Below are positions 17,973 through 29,316 of a stretch of DNA of 64,000 bases, piece after piece. This stretch comes from Terasakiella sp. SH-1 (GTDB lineage Bacteria > Pseudomonadota > Alphaproteobacteria > Rhodospirillales > Terasakiellaceae): NCBI RefSeq assembly GCF_004564135.1, contig NZ_CP038255.1, positions 1,024,501 through 1,088,500 of the forward strand, given 5' to 3'. Positions within the stretch are counted from its first letter, which is position 1, and each line of letters begins with the position of its first letter. A model generated the notes under the pieces. That model had not been told where the DNA came from and made no database searches. It saw only the letters and a list, made by a program, of their open reading frames with translations. Position numbers and translations under genes: made by a program.

Positions 17973-18848
17973 ATGTTTGGGGAAATCTTTTCCATTTTGG
18001 CGCCGGTTTTCGTATGTGTGGGGATCGGTTATGGCTGGTCCAAAAGTGGTCGCACGTTTGATACCCCCATGGTCACAACAATTGTGACTTATTTTGCAAC
18101 ACCTTGTCTGGTCTTTTATGCGCTGGCTAAGGTGGAGCTGGATATGTCCAAGCTCTGGGACATGGGGATGGCCGCGCTTTATGCCAATGTGGCCTTTGCC
18201 GTGATCGGGGCGGTGGCCTTGGCAATTTTTAAATTGCCCCAACGTGCTTTTTTGCAGGCACTGACCTGGCCCAATGTGGGGAATATCGGCCTGCCATTAT
18301 GTCTTCTGGCTTTTGGTGAAGAAGGCTTGGCACTGGCGATTACTTTTTTCACCGTCTATGTGGTGATCCAGCTAACGGTCGGGGTGGCGTTTGTTTCAGG
18401 TAGCTTTTCGCCTAAAAGCATTTTGAAAATGCCGATTATTCCAGCCACTCTTTTAGCATCGGTTTTCCTTTTTACTGAGCTTGAGGTCCCGGCCTGGCTG
18501 TTTAATACGACCAAACTGATTGGTGATCTGACGATCCCATTAATGCTTTTTACCTTGGGTGTTTCTCTGGCCAGCTTGAAAATTGGCGGGTTGGGTACAG
18601 CGCTTTGGTTATCTGTTTTACGCCTTGGCATGGGCTTTGGTGTTGGCGTTGGTCTGGTTGAGATAATGGGGTTAAGCGGTCCCGCAGCTGGGGTGGTGAT
18701 TTTGGAATGTGCCCTGCCAGCAGCGGTGTTTAGCTATTTGTTTGCGCAGCTTTATGATCAGCGACCACAGGAAGTCGCAGGTTTGGTGATCGTATCTACC
18801 TTTTTGGGGTTTGCCACCTTACCTGCGCTTTTATGGTATGTGCTCTAG
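17973..18848 (+). CDS. AEC-family (auxin efflux carrier-type) transporter
   Basis: A 291-residue integral membrane protein with about ten hydrophobic helices over its whole length and the AEC pattern (PCLVFYALAK near residue 47; WPNVGNIGLPL near 93). The family exports organic anions such as malate or malonate; the substrate here is unknown. Its ATG lies 2 bases after the pyk stop, so it is very probably translated with pyruvate kinase, which hints at a link to pyruvate or C4-acid overflow. That link is inference. Confidence 0.88.
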   Translation: MFGEIFSILAPVFVCVGIGYGWSKSGRTFDTPMVTTIVTYFATPCLVFYALAKVELDMSKLWDMGMAALYANVAFAVIGAVALAIFKLPQRAFLQALTWPNVGNIGLPLCLLAFGEEGLALAITFFTVYVVIQLTVGVAFVSGSFSPKSILKMPIIPATLLASVFLFTELEVPAWLFNTTKLIGDLTIPLMLFTLGVSLASLKIGGLGTALWLSVLRLGMGFGVGVGLVEIMGLSGPAAGVVILECALPAAVFSYLFAQLYDQRPQEVAGLVIVSTFLGFATLPALLWYVL

Positions 18849-18852
18849 GAAA

Positions 18853-21800
18853 TTACTGTGCAGCTAGTGGGGCTGCACTTTTTTCCTTAAACTGTTTGAT
18901 CAATTCTTTCTCACGGGCGCGGACTTCTTTCACCGCCTGTTCCTTGATATGCCCATACCCACGGATTTCACGGGGCAGGTCGGCGATTTCAATGGCAAGG
19001 TCAAGGTTATAGGGTTTGAGCTTCTGACAAATTTCTTCCAGAACCCCCATATATTCGGAGATAAGTTCACGTTCCATCCGGCGCTCAGCCGTTTTGCCAA
19101 ATAGGTCATATTTGCTGCCGCGCAATCCTTTAAACCGTGCCAACATTTTGAAAACAGACAACACCCACGGGCCATATTCCTTTTTATAAAGCTGTCCACT
19201 GCGCGGGTCTTTATCAGCCAATAGGGGCGGGGCAAGGTGGAAGGTGAGCTTGTAATTGCCTTCAAACTGATCTTCCAGTTTTTGTTTAAAATCAGGATGA
19301 CTATAAAGACGGGCGACTTCATATTCATCCTTATAGGCCATGAGTTTTGCCAGTACATGGGCGACGGATTTGGTCAGTTCCTGCGATCCTGTGCCCAGTT
19401 CCTGTTCGGCGCGATAGACGCGAGAGACCATATTGGCATAACGTTCAGCATAAGCCTCGTCCTGATAATCGGTGAGGAACTGGATGCGATGTTTGATCAG
19501 GGCTTCCAGATCATCCTGAATGAATTCAGGTTTTTCATCGGCAATCAAGTCTAACAGCTTATCAATATCATGGGCGGCCCAACGACCCAGAATAAAGGCG
19601 CGTTGATTGAAAGCGACTTTCACTCCATTGAGTTCAATCGCTTTCAGCAGGGAGCCTTCGCTGATGGGGATGAGGCCACGCTGGAACGCATAACCAACCA
19701 CAAACAGGTTAGACCCGATGGAATCACCCAGCAGTTTGGAGGCCAGTTGGCTGGCATCAAAGAACCAGCTGTCCTTTTCATCAACGGATTGTGCAATGGT
19801 TTGTTTCATGGCGTTCAGCGGGAAGGGGGCATCACGATTGCAGGCAAAATCGGGCGTCATGACTTTGTGGTCATTGATGATCGCTTTTGATTTTCCAGCC
19901 TTGAGTTTCGCCAAAGCATCATAACTGGCGGAGGTCACAAGATCACAGCCCAGCATGAGGTCAGCTTCACCTGCCGGAATTTTGACGGAATAGATATCTT
20001 CCGGTTTATTTGCCAAGCGGATATGGGAAATAACTGATCCATTCTTTTGGGCCAGCCCTGTCATATCGAGAACCGAAACCCCCTTGTTTTCCATATGGGC
20101 GGCAATACCAAGCAGCGCCCCAATGGTCACAACCCCTGTGCCGCCAATACCTGTGACGACAATTGAATAGGTTTCTTTCGTATCTGGCAGGATCGGGGCT
20201 GGTAGGTTGGTCGTGGCAAATTGATCGTCCTTGATCAGCCCTTCTTTTTTGCGCAAAGCGGCCCCATGGACAGAGACAAAGCTGGGGCAAAAACCATTGA
20301 CGCAGGAGTAATCCATGTTGCAGGTGGATTGATCAATTTTGCGTTTGCGCCCCAGCACTGTTTCCTTGGGCGTAATGGACACGCAATTAGAAGCCACACC
20401 ACAATCCCCACATCCTTCGCAGACGGCATCATTGATGAACAGGCGTTGATTGGGGGTATCAACCTGTCCGCGTTTGCGTTTGCGCCGCAGTTCGGTTGCA
20501 CAATGTTGGTCATAGATCATAACCGATACACCGGGCCAGTTGCGCAGGTCGCGCTGAATTTCATCCAGATCATCACGATGGTGAAAGGTGACATCGGGGG
20601 CAAAATCCGTCTTGGTGGGATATTTATGGGGATCGTCAGAGACAATGGCGATCCGTTTGACGCCTTCACCATGAAGCTGCTTGGTCAGGCCCTGAACAGT
20701 CAACGGCCCATCAACAGGTTGCCCGCCGGTCATGGCAACAGCGGCATTAAACAGGATTTTATAGGTGATATTGACATTGGCGCCCAAAGCTTGGCGAATG
20801 GCAAGAATGCCGGAATGGTAATAGGTGCCATCGCCTAAATTGGCAAAAACATGCTTTTCCTTGGTGAAATGGCTTTGACCGACCCAAGGCACACCTTCAC
20901 CGCCCATCTGGGTGAAGGTCTGGGTTTGTTCGGCGCGCACCCATGTTGCCATATAGTGACAACCAATCCCGGCAAGAGCGCGTGAACCTTCTGGCAATTT
21001 GGTGGATGTATTATGTGGACAGCCAGAACAAAATGTCGGCATGCGCTGGGTTGTGCGTCGTGGTTTTGCCAGCTCTATTTCTTTGGCATCCAGCCATTTG
21101 AGGCGTTCTTCAATAGCAGCATCACTGTAATATTTTTGAATGCGGGTTGCAATGACACGGGCGATGCGTGCGGGGGATAGTTCATTGGCACTGGGTAAAA
21201 TCCAGTCACCTGCATCATCGAATTTGCCATAGACATGGGGACGGTCTTTTTCCAGCCAATTATAAAGCTGCTCTTTCAGCTGGTTTTCAATAACGGCGCG
21301 TTTTTCTTCGACCACCAGAATTTCATCCAGCCCTTTGGCGAATTCCTTGATGCCTTCGGGTTCCAGCGGCCAGGGCATGGCAACTTTGTAAAGGCGGATG
21401 CCCAGTTCGCTGGCGCGTGCCTGATCAATACCCAGATCACTAAGCGCTTGAAGGACATCCTGATAAGACTTACCCGATGTGACAATGCCAAGTCGTGCCT
21501 TGTCGCTATCAATCATAATCTGGTCAAGCTTGTTGGCGCGTGCAAAGGCAAGGGCGGCATAGAGTTTATATTTTTGCAGGCGGTATTCTTGTTCCAGTGG
21601 CTTATCCGGCCAGCGAATATGCACGCCGCCATCTGGGAAGGTAAAATCGGGATAGACGGTTTGAATGCGCACCGGGTCCACATAGACAGAGGCGGAGGCA
21701 TCAACCGTTTCAGAAATGGTTTTCATCCCGACCCAGCAGCCGGAAAAACGCGACATTTCCCACCCCAGAACACCGTAATCCAGAAACTCTTGCACATTGG

Positions 21801-22323
21801 ATGGGTTCAGCACAGGGATTTGGGCATCCATAAAGGCATATTCAGATTGGCACGGAATAGTGGATGATTTGCAGTTATGGTCATCCCCAGCCAAGGCCAG
21901 CACGCCGCCATTGGGGGATGTGCCTGCATAGTTGGCATGTTTAAGCACATCGCCGGAACGATCAATCCCCGGTGTTTTGCCATACCACATACCAAAGACA
22001 CCATCATACATGGCATCGGGGAACAGGCCGACTTGTTGGCTGCCCCATACGGATGTGGCCCCCAGTTCTTCGTTTACGCCGGGTTCAAATTTAATATGTT
22101 GTTTGGCAATGAATTCTTTGGCTTTCCATAGCTCACGATCCAGATTACCAAGGGGGGAGCCACGATAGCCGGAAATAAAACAGGCCGTCTTGAGACCTTG
22201 GAGTTGGTCACGTTGTCGTTGCAGCATGGGCAGACGTACAAGGGCTTGCGTGCCCGTCATATAGGCTTGCCCACATTCCAAGGCGTATTTATCCGACAGC
22301 GTCACATCGCGTTGAATATTCAT
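18853..22323 (-). CDS. Indolepyruvate ferredoxin oxidoreductase, fused single-chain type
   Basis: A large cytoplasmic enzyme of the 2-oxoacid:ferredoxin oxidoreductase superfamily, which oxidatively decarboxylates aryl-pyruvates to acyl-CoA with reduction of ferredoxin. The chosen ATG (MNIQRDVTL) has AGGGAAG just upstream and gives 1156 residues; an in-frame ATG 22 codons earlier (22389) is less likely. The central part has a Cys-rich CSGCPHNTSTKLP motif and the TPP-binding LGDGTYYHSG segment. Iron-sulfur cysteines follow in CEGCGDCGVASNC. The C-terminal part holds the gamma-type domain beginning VTGIGGTGVVTIG. This one-chain form is common in alphaproteobacteria. It is transcribed alone. Confidence 0.92.
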   Translation of the reverse strand: MNIQRDVTLSDKYALECGQAYMTGTQALVRLPMLQRQRDQLQGLKTACFISGYRGSPLGNLDRELWKAKEFIAKQHIKFEPGVNEELGATSVWGSQQVGLFPDAMYDGVFGMWYGKTPGIDRSGDVLKHANYAGTSPNGGVLALAGDDHNCKSSTIPCQSEYAFMDAQIPVLNPSNVQEFLDYGVLGWEMSRFSGCWVGMKTISETVDASASVYVDPVRIQTVYPDFTFPDGGVHIRWPDKPLEQEYRLQKYKLYAALAFARANKLDQIMIDSDKARLGIVTSGKSYQDVLQALSDLGIDQARASELGIRLYKVAMPWPLEPEGIKEFAKGLDEILVVEEKRAVIENQLKEQLYNWLEKDRPHVYGKFDDAGDWILPSANELSPARIARVIATRIQKYYSDAAIEERLKWLDAKEIELAKPRRTTQRMPTFCSGCPHNTSTKLPEGSRALAGIGCHYMATWVRAEQTQTFTQMGGEGVPWVGQSHFTKEKHVFANLGDGTYYHSGILAIRQALGANVNITYKILFNAAVAMTGGQPVDGPLTVQGLTKQLHGEGVKRIAIVSDDPHKYPTKTDFAPDVTFHHRDDLDEIQRDLRNWPGVSVMIYDQHCATELRRKRKRGQVDTPNQRLFINDAVCEGCGDCGVASNCVSITPKETVLGRKRKIDQSTCNMDYSCVNGFCPSFVSVHGAALRKKEGLIKDDQFATTNLPAPILPDTKETYSIVVTGIGGTGVVTIGALLGIAAHMENKGVSVLDMTGLAQKNGSVISHIRLANKPEDIYSVKIPAGEADLMLGCDLVTSASYDALAKLKAGKSKAIINDHKVMTPDFACNRDAPFPLNAMKQTIAQSVDEKDSWFFDASQLASKLLGDSIGSNLFVVGYAFQRGLIPISEGSLLKAIELNGVKVAFNQRAFILGRWAAHDIDKLLDLIADEKPEFIQDDLEALIKHRIQFLTDYQDEAYAERYANMVSRVYRAEQELGTGSQELTKSVAHVLAKLMAYKDEYEVARLYSHPDFKQKLEDQFEGNYKLTFHLAPPLLADKDPRSGQLYKKEYGPWVLSVFKMLARFKGLRGSKYDLFGKTAERRMERELISEYMGVLEEICQKLKPYNLDLAIEIADLPREIRGYGHIKEQAVKEVRAREKELIKQFKEKSAAPLAAQ
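18858..18884 (+). terminator. Intrinsic terminator of the pyk operon, inside the end of the opposite gene
   Basis: GTGCAGC and GCTGCAC form a perfect 7-pair stem around TAGTGGG, followed by TTTTTTCC on the plus strand. It begins 9 bases after the AEC transporter stop and lies within the last codons of the convergent oxidoreductase gene, so its bases serve both roles. Confidence 0.75.
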
Positions 22324-22533
22324 GGTTCTTCCCTGTGTGTTTTGTTTCTTTATTATGTAAGTATCAGGGGAGAAAATACCAGATTTCAATAGGTAAGTTG
22401 GGCTGTCCTAAAAATCGCAAGAAATGAAGTCGTTCCCTTGGTAATCGGGTGAAAAGTTACGTCAAAATGTTTGCAGCATAAACAATGTTGCGTACATTGC
22501 GTCGCAGCAAAAATGTGCGTTTGCGGTAGTTTT

Positions 22534-23646
22534 TTACCCGGCGAAGTCTTCGACAAATTCTTTCTGGATGCGTTCGACTTCATCTATTTGGCTGATGAAA
22601 GAGTCCACGCATTCCTGATCCAGTTCTTTGCCAGCCTGATCGCGCAACAGTCCCATGGCCTCTTCATTTGTCCAGGGCTTTTTATAGGGGCGACAACTGG
22701 TCAGGGCGTCAAAGATATCAGCAACAGCGCAAATACGTGCTTCCAATGGGATTTCTTCGCCTTTTAGACCCAAGGGATAGCCGGAACCATCCATTTTTTC
22801 ATGATGCCCAGCAATGATGTTGCGCAAAATATCAAAGTGATTGAGTGCATCCAGATCGAATTCCTGGCTCATCACCGTGATGATATCGCTACCTTTTTGC
22901 ACATGGGTGCGCATGACATCCAATTCATCGGTATCTAAACGACCGGGTTTGAGAAGGATATTGTCCGGGATGGCGACCTTGCCGACATCATGAAGCGGGG
23001 CAAATTGAAAGATATATTCCACCCAGTCTTCTTCCTTGCCATGTTTTGGGGCAAGGTCACGGGCAATCAGGCGGGAAAAGCGGGACATACGTTCCAGATG
23101 ATTACCTGTTTCTTCATCGCGTTGACGGCTGAATTCCCGTGCGGTTTTGACTGCACCTCTAAAGGTTTTGAGGGTCTGGAGTTCATTTACGACCAATAAA
23201 GAAATCACGCCGGCATAGGCTTTGATCCCACTGCGTCGCGCTTCATTGAAATAAGAGGGTTCTGTCGCATTAAAGAACAGAAAACCATATAAGGCCCCTT
23301 TAAAGTTGATGGGGATGGTCATGCTGGATAAATAGCCGGATTCCAGTAATTTATCAGTGTGCCTGTTATTTGTCGGCAGCTCTCTTAAGTCATCAATCAC
23401 CCTTGCATCATGGGATTGGGCAATGTCCTGCAAGGACTTTGCTTCGCTGAGTTGGGCCTCATAAAAGCTGATGGGGGAGTCCCCTTCTGTTGAATGGGCA
23501 AATGTTTTCAGCTTGTCCGTTTCACGATCATAAATGGCGATGGCAATGCGGCACAGTTCAGGGTGAAGAGTGCGGATTTCTTCGTGAATTTCGCACAAGC
23601 GCTGTGCGATGGAAAGTTCACTGTGACTGAGTACTTTTTGTAACAT
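22534..23646 (-). CDS. GAF-like plus HD-GYP domain protein (probable cyclic-di-GMP phosphodiesterase)
   Basis: A 370-residue cytoplasmic protein. Residues about 1-165 look like a GAF-type sensor. Residues about 165-360 are an HD-GYP domain with the H219-D220 pair in LHDVGKVAIPD and the GYP loop SGYPLGLKGEEIP. All residues expected for metal binding and cyclic-di-GMP hydrolysis appear present. It is preceded on the minus strand by a TATACT -10-like hexamer. With the response-regulator HD-GYP at 32950 and the GGDEF-EAL at 30500 it belongs to a local set of second-messenger enzymes. Confidence 0.9.
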   Translation of the reverse strand: MLQKVLSHSELSIAQRLCEIHEEIRTLHPELCRIAIAIYDRETDKLKTFAHSTEGDSPISFYEAQLSEAKSLQDIAQSHDARVIDDLRELPTNNRHTDKLLESGYLSSMTIPINFKGALYGFLFFNATEPSYFNEARRSGIKAYAGVISLLVVNELQTLKTFRGAVKTAREFSRQRDEETGNHLERMSRFSRLIARDLAPKHGKEEDWVEYIFQFAPLHDVGKVAIPDNILLKPGRLDTDELDVMRTHVQKGSDIITVMSQEFDLDALNHFDILRNIIAGHHEKMDGSGYPLGLKGEEIPLEARICAVADIFDALTSCRPYKKPWTNEEAMGLLRDQAGKELDQECVDSFISQIDEVERIQKEFVEDFAG

Positions 23647-23741
23647 ATGCGCCCTGTTTCAACTTTGTATGTATTTTTTTCATACAGTATAAACGCTGCG
23701 CGATATGAAGGCGATTATCCCTATGTATAGGTGGGTGGGGA

Positions 23742-25526
23742 TTATCTATAAAGTTGTGAGAGCGCATCCCCATATTGGGCTTTGATCATATGGCGTCGAA
23801 TTTTCAAGGTCGGGGTCATTTGCTCATTTTCGATTGTGAAGGCTGTGTCGCTCAGGATAAATTTTCTGACCTTTTCAATATTTGATAGGTCTTGATTGAC
23901 CCGTGCAACCGCTTTGGCAATTTCATTTTTGAAATCTTCATTGGCGATGATTTGAGCGGGGTCATGATCACATGAGTTTTCTTTCGCCCAGTTTTCAACG
24001 AATTCTTCATCCGGTACGATTAAGGCAACGAGATGAGGGCGCTGGTCGCCATAGACCATGGATTGGGCGATTTCACGTTGCAGGGATAGAAAGCCTTCAA
24101 CCCGTTGTGGGGAAATATTGTCCCCGCCTGAATTGACGATGATATCTTTTTTACGATCGGTAATTTGCAGGAAGCCATCATCATCAATAAAACCGACATC
24201 ACCGGTATGGAGCCAGCCATCAATAATGGTTTCCTGTGTGGCATTCGGGTTGCGCCAATAGCCCTGCATCACAAGATCGCCGCGCACAAGGATTTCACCA
24301 TCGGGTGCAATCTTGATATCGGTATGTTCAAGGGCGGGGCCGACGGTCTGCATTTTGATTTTATAGGGGGGATTGACGCTAATGACCGGGCCTGATTCTG
24401 TTTGTCCGTAACCTTGCAGGATGCGAATGCCAAGGGCCTGAAAGAAGATGCCCACATCTTGGTTAAGGGGGCCCCCGCCTGATACCATCGCCTTGAGCCG
24501 CCCGCCAAAACGTTGGCGCACTTTATCACGCACAAGTTTTTCCAGCACAAGATGTTGCACCGTTCCCCACAGGCCCAGCGGTTGCCCAAGATGTTTGGCC
24601 CGGCCCAGGTCATGGGCTTTCATGAAGAGGTTCCGTTTGGTTTCCGGTTGCTGTTCAAGCCCGCGCAGGATTTTGCCGCGCATCATTTCATATAGACGCG
24701 GCACGGCAGTCATCAGGGTCGGATGACATTCAGCCATATCAGCAGCCAGTGTATCAGCGCGTTCGGCATAATAAATTTGTGCCCCCAAATAGATGGGCCA
24801 CATCAGTCCGGCGGTATGTTCGTAAGAATGAGACAGCGGCAGGAAAGAAAGGAAAACTTCATCATCCAAGCCAATGGATTTCAGCAGTTTTGTCGCCCCC
24901 TGGCAATTATGCAATATGGCCCGGTGGGGCAGCATGACGCCTTTTGGTGTTCCCCCTGTGCCTGAGGTATAGATAATACAGGCTGTATCTTCCTGTGTCA
25001 GGTCACTTGCCTGATGGATGATATCGCTTTGCAGGCTTGCTCCGATGTCCTGCATGGCCTCCCATGTATGAATGGGGTGGGAAAGTTCCTGCTTTAAATC
25101 AAACTGTTCCATGGATACCACAAATTCCAGCTCAGCTGCTCCGTGGCTTGCTGGTAATAGAGTTTCGGCCAGTTTCTGTGTGGACACAATGGCGGCTTTG
25201 GCCTGTGAATTATTCAGGATATGGCGGTGGTCATTGATGGTGTTGGTGGTGTAGGCCGGAACGGTAATGGCACCAGCAGCCATAATGGCAAGATCAGCAA
25301 TCCCCCATTGTGAGCGATTTTCAGAAACAAGAACAACACGGTCGCCTTTTTTGATCCCGTGATTTTGCAGGGCACGGGCCAGATGGATGACTTGACTGGC
25401 GGCTTCAGACCAGCTGGTGGGTTGATATTGTTGATTGACCTTCTGCCAGACAAAGGGCTTGTCGCCTTTGGTCTTGGCCTGATCAAAGAACATGGAAACC
25501 AGATTTTGCCAGCGGTACTGTGTCAT
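23742..25526 (-). CDS. Long-chain fatty-acid-CoA ligase (AMP-dependent synthetase)
   Basis: A 594-residue acyl-adenylating enzyme that activates fatty acids with ATP and CoA. The phosphate-binding loop is [14 protein letters not shown] near residue 188. The adenylate-binding [11 protein letters not shown] lies near 371, and the hinge segment ([15 protein letters not shown] then [10 protein letters not shown]) near 440. Length and order match FAA1/FadD15-type ligases rather than short-chain synthetases. It is upstream of the HD-GYP gene on the same strand with about 95 bases between, and divergent from pepF. Confidence 0.92.
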   Translation of the reverse strand: MTQYRWQNLVSMFFDQAKTKGDKPFVWQKVNQQYQPTSWSEAASQVIHLARALQNHGIKKGDRVVLVSENRSQWGIADLAIMAAGAITVPAYTTNTINDHRHILNNSQAKAAIVSTQKLAETLLPASHGAAELEFVVSMEQFDLKQELSHPIHTWEAMQDIGASLQSDIIHQASDLTQEDTACIIYTSGTGGTPKGVMLPHRAILHNCQGATKLLKSIGLDDEVFLSFLPLSHSYEHTAGLMWPIYLGAQIYYAERADTLAADMAECHPTLMTAVPRLYEMMRGKILRGLEQQPETKRNLFMKAHDLGRAKHLGQPLGLWGTVQHLVLEKLVRDKVRQRFGGRLKAMVSGGGPLNQDVGIFFQALGIRILQGYGQTESGPVISVNPPYKIKMQTVGPALEHTDIKIAPDGEILVRGDLVMQGYWRNPNATQETIIDGWLHTGDVGFIDDDGFLQITDRKKDIIVNSGGDNISPQRVEGFLSLQREIAQSMVYGDQRPHLVALIVPDEEFVENWAKENSCDHDPAQIIANEDFKNEIAKAVARVNQDLSNIEKVRKFILSDTAFTIENEQMTPTLKIRRHMIKAQYGDALSQLYR

Positions 25527-25599
25527 GATTATATCTTGGGTTATTGACTTTCACGAGATGAAGCGCCAATTCTACTCGCAAATCGCCGTTTAATTCAAA

Positions 25600-27378
25600 A
25601 TGAAAAGATATCTTATGACGACAAATTTACCAACCTGGGACCTCAGCCATCTTTATCCGGCTATTGATTGTAAAGAACTGAAAGATGATTTGGCAAAAGC
25701 CAAGAGTTTGGCTTCTGAGTTTGCAGGTAATTATCAGGGGAAGCTTGCTTCATTAGATGGTGCCGACTTTGCTCAGGCACTGCTTGATTATGAGGCATTG
25801 GAAGATATTTTAGGGCGTATTATCAGCTTTGCCCAATTGCATTATGCCTCTGATAATTCTGATGCAGCGATTGCGCAATTTTATCAGAATATGCAGGAAG
25901 AAATCACAACCCTGTCCAGTCAGGTTTTATTCTTCACACTTGAAATTAATCAGTTGGAAGAGAGCGTTTTGGACACTTTCTTTGCTGATGAGGTCGCCAG
26001 CAAATACCGCCCTTGGGTGATGGATGTGCGGGTGATGCGCCCTTATCAGTTGAGTGAGGAAATGGAAAAGCTGCTGCATGAGAAATCCGTTTCCGGCAAG
26101 CGGGCCTGGAACCGCCTGTTTGATGAGACTATGGCAAATCTGCGTTTCCCTTATGAGGGGGAGAATGTCACCATTTCCGACATTCTGGATAAAATGTCCT
26201 CCAAGGAAGGAAGCGAACGCAAAGAAGCTGCCAAGTCATTTGGGGGTGTGCTGGGGGATAATATCCGCCTGTTTTCCCTGATCACCAATACCTTGGCCAA
26301 AGACAAGGCCATTGAAGATGACTGGCGCGGGTTGGAACGTCCGATTTCTGCGCGTAACCTGTCCAACCTTGTGGAAGATGAAGTCGTCGATGCGTTGATC
26401 TCTTCGGTGAAAGAATCTTATGGTGATCTGGCACACCGTTATTATGGGCTGAAAGCCAAATGGTTTGGTGTGGACAAGATGGATTATTGGGACCGCAATG
26501 CTCCCTTACCCGAAGATGATGATCGCAAGATTGAGTGGGGTGAGGCGAAAGAGACTGTTCTATCTGCCTATCATGCCTTTGATCCGGACATGGCAAAGAT
26601 CGGTCAGCGTTTCTTTGATGAAAACTGGATTGATGTGCCCCCGCGTGTGGGGAAAGATAGCGGTGCCTTCGCCCATCCGGTGACGCCATCGGCACACCCT
26701 TATATTTTGTTGAACTATCACGGCAAGGTGCGTGATGTGATGACGTTGGCCCATGAATTGGGGCATGGGGTGCATCAGGTTTTGGCTGCAGGGCAGGGGG
26801 GCTTGATGGCTGATACGCCCCTGACTTTGGCGGAAACCGCTTCTGTCTTTGGGGAGATGCTGACGTTTCGGTCCATGCTGGATGGGGAAGGTGATGCCAA
26901 ACGCCGTCGTATTATGTTGGCTGGTAAGGTGGAGGATATGCTCAACACCGTTGTGCGCCAAATCGCCTTTTGTGATTTTGAACGCCAGGTTCATGATGAA
27001 CGGCGCGGTGGTGAACTGACACCGGATCGCCTGGGTGAAATCTGGATGGGTGTACAGACCGAAAGCTTAGGTCCAGCCTTTCGTTATGACGAAGAATATA
27101 AACATTACTGGGCTTACATCCCGCATTTTGTCCATACGCCTTTTTATGTTTATGCCTATGCCTTTGGGGACTGTCTGGTGAATTCCCTTTATGATGTGTT
27201 TCAAGGCGGTCATGAAGGCTTTCAGGCGAAATATCGTGATATGCTGGGCGCAGGCGGATCCAAACGTCACAAAGAGCTTTTGGCACCTTTTGGTCTGGAT
27301 GCCAGTGATCCCCAATTCTGGAAACGGGGCTTGAAGGTGGTTTCCGGGTTTATTGATAATCTGGAAGATGTGATCTAA
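25600..27378 (+). CDS. pepF: Oligoendopeptidase F (M3 family metallopeptidase)
   Basis: A 592-residue cytosolic zinc peptidase degrading short peptides. The zinc motif HELGHGVHQ is near residue 384, with the third ligand Glu in LAETASVFGEM about 25 residues on. The preceding YILLNYHGKVRDVMTLA is typical of PepF-type M3B enzymes. The start gives MKRYLMTT; a second ATG five codons downstream could be used instead, and neither has a strong ribosome site. It stands alone between divergent fadD-like and convergent kinase genes. Confidence 0.93.
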   Translation: MKRYLMTTNLPTWDLSHLYPAIDCKELKDDLAKAKSLASEFAGNYQGKLASLDGADFAQALLDYEALEDILGRIISFAQLHYASDNSDAAIAQFYQNMQEEITTLSSQVLFFTLEINQLEESVLDTFFADEVASKYRPWVMDVRVMRPYQLSEEMEKLLHEKSVSGKRAWNRLFDETMANLRFPYEGENVTISDILDKMSSKEGSERKEAAKSFGGVLGDNIRLFSLITNTLAKDKAIEDDWRGLERPISARNLSNLVEDEVVDALISSVKESYGDLAHRYYGLKAKWFGVDKMDYWDRNAPLPEDDDRKIEWGEAKETVLSAYHAFDPDMAKIGQRFFDENWIDVPPRVGKDSGAFAHPVTPSAHPYILLNYHGKVRDVMTLAHELGHGVHQVLAAGQGGLMADTPLTLAETASVFGEMLTFRSMLDGEGDAKRRRIMLAGKVEDMLNTVVRQIAFCDFERQVHDERRGGELTPDRLGEIWMGVQTESLGPAFRYDEEYKHYWAYIPHFVHTPFYVYAYAFGDCLVNSLYDVFQGGHEGFQAKYRDMLGAGGSKRHKELLAPFGLDASDPQFWKRGLKVVSGFIDNLEDVI

Positions 27379-27401
27379 ATACAGTTTCTAGGGGCCTGAT
27401 C

Positions 27402-29309
27402 CTACGTGGATTGCGGCACAAGGCGTTCTGGGGTGATGGGAATGGATATTGTTGTTCCTTCACCCTTTTCGCTTTCCACACGGATGCCCCAACCATGCAG
27501 CTGTACAAGTGATTGAACCAACGGAAGCCCAAGGCCGGTCCCTTCAAAACGGCGCGACATATGGCTTTCTACCTGACCAAAAACCTCAAGGGCTTTTTTA
27601 ATCTCATCTTTGGTCATGCCGATCCCGCTATCACACACTTGTAAAAGCACTCCGCCGTTATCGGCATGTGAAATTTTCACACTGACCTGACCTTTTTTTT
27701 CGGTGAACTTAACTGCATTGGAAAGCAGGTTGATCAGAATTTGTTTCATGCGGGTTTTATCGGCAAAGACTTTGGGGAGGTCATCCTCTATCTGGACTTT
27801 TAAAATAACCTGACCTTGTTGGGCACGGTCCTTGATCAGGCGGATACTGGCTTGTGTGACTTCATGGAGGTCAACATCTTCTTCTTCCAAGACCATTTTT
27901 CCTGCTTCAATCCGTGAAACATCCAGCACATCGTTGATGACATCGAGCAAGTGAACGCCAGACGTATGGATCGTGGCGATATATTCATCATAGGCATCGG
28001 CGTTTTTCACAGGATCAAATATTTTCAGTTTGATGGCTTCGGAAAAACCGATGATGGCATTTAAGGGGGTGCGAAGTTCATGGGACATATTGGCTAGAAA
28101 TTCTGATTTTGCCCGACTTGCCAGTTCGGCTGTTTCTTTGGCCTGTTGCAAATCCCTTTGGTGTTTGCTGAGGACAATATGAGTTTGATAGATAATGAAA
28201 AAGGCAAGACTTACGCAGACAATTGCAACAATGATAATGGCAATTTCACTGGTGTTCAGGGTTTCGCCTAATTCATTTTGGATGCTGACGATGTTATTTT
28301 CTGCTGCGGCAACGGTACTTTCTGACAAAATGAAGATCAAATCTGTGAAGTTACGTTGTTCATTCAGTGTTTGAACAATTCTCTCGTTAGTTTTTAGCTC
28401 GTTTTCTATGACGGAAAATAGGTTCTTATCGCCAGCAAGATAGCTGTTAAAACGATGTTCCAGCTTTAATAAATTGACCTTGAGGATGGGGTTGCGCATG
28501 GCAAGGGGGCCTGCTTCAAACGCGCTGATAGCTTCATGGAAATCACTGAAGGCTTGGATATATTGGTTGCGCAGTGGGGCCAGCATATTTTTATCTGTCA
28601 TTTCAGCCACACCATTGAGCAAACTAACCATTAACGTCGCGTTGTTTCGCATGCTCATGGCATAATCAAGATTATGCAGGGCGTAATCTGTCAGCCCTGT
28701 AATCTTGTCTTTGATGTTTTGCCTTTCATCTTTGGTTGGGGCGGGGGGAAGCCCTCTGCTCAGTTGATGGGCGGTTCGGCTTCCTTCTAGCCGGGTCAGT
28801 GAGGTAACACCGTAGATCAGAGGGGAAAGGATATCGTCCATCTCATTTTGCAGGTTATGGACATCCTTCATGATGGCTTCATGTTGGGCGTGTTGATCAA
28901 TGCGCTGATGGGTGAGTTGGCGTATTCGTAAGGTGAGTTGCCAGACTTTTTCACTATTTTTGACGAAAGCGTTAAATTCAGCGGTGCCTTCCTCATTGCT
29001 GAGATGGCGCAGGGAATGGCGCATGTCCTTATAATGTTTTTCCAGCCGGGTGATTTCTTCGGAAACATCCTGATGGGTTTGTTCCAGTGCAATTTTGGGG
29101 GCACCGGCTGCAATCAAGGCGGCGCGTTCTGATAAACGGATTGTTGCCGCCATACGTGGTATGGTTTTGCTTGTTGCATTTTCAACGACCCCGCCAAACA
29201 TATCAAATGCGATTAAGGCAACGCTTGAGGCCAAAATCACAAGAGCGACAATACTGCTAAAGGCAATGAGTAGCCTTGTGCGAATGATATTTGCTTCCCC
29301 CTTATTCAT
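27402..29309 (-). CDS. TorS-like membrane sensor histidine kinase
   Basis: A 635-residue inner-membrane kinase. Membrane helix 1 is at about residues 13-35. A long, mostly helical periplasmic region follows (about 36-350), and helix 2 is at about 352-374. A short coiled coil leads to the HisKA domain with phospho-acceptor H410 in SHELRTP, and the HATPase domain ends the protein (N box near LLSNAVKF, then DSGIGM and GTGLGLPLV). There is no HAMP, receiver or Hpt domain, so it must act on a separate regulator. Its start lies 7 bases after a periplasmic binding protein stop, an arrangement like TorT/TorS, where the binding protein touches the helical sensor. Confidence 0.9.
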   Translation of the reverse strand: MNKGEANIIRTRLLIAFSSIVALVILASSVALIAFDMFGGVVENATSKTIPRMAATIRLSERAALIAAGAPKIALEQTHQDVSEEITRLEKHYKDMRHSLRHLSNEEGTAEFNAFVKNSEKVWQLTLRIRQLTHQRIDQHAQHEAIMKDVHNLQNEMDDILSPLIYGVTSLTRLEGSRTAHQLSRGLPPAPTKDERQNIKDKITGLTDYALHNLDYAMSMRNNATLMVSLLNGVAEMTDKNMLAPLRNQYIQAFSDFHEAISAFEAGPLAMRNPILKVNLLKLEHRFNSYLAGDKNLFSVIENELKTNERIVQTLNEQRNFTDLIFILSESTVAAAENNIVSIQNELGETLNTSEIAIIIVAIVCVSLAFFIIYQTHIVLSKHQRDLQQAKETAELASRAKSEFLANMSHELRTPLNAIIGFSEAIKLKIFDPVKNADAYDEYIATIHTSGVHLLDVINDVLDVSRIEAGKMVLEEEDVDLHEVTQASIRLIKDRAQQGQVILKVQIEDDLPKVFADKTRMKQILINLLSNAVKFTEKKGQVSVKISHADNGGVLLQVCDSGIGMTKDEIKKALEVFGQVESHMSRRFEGTGLGLPLVQSLVQLHGWGIRVESEKGEGTTISIPITPERLVPQST

Positions 29310-29316
29310 TCGCCGC

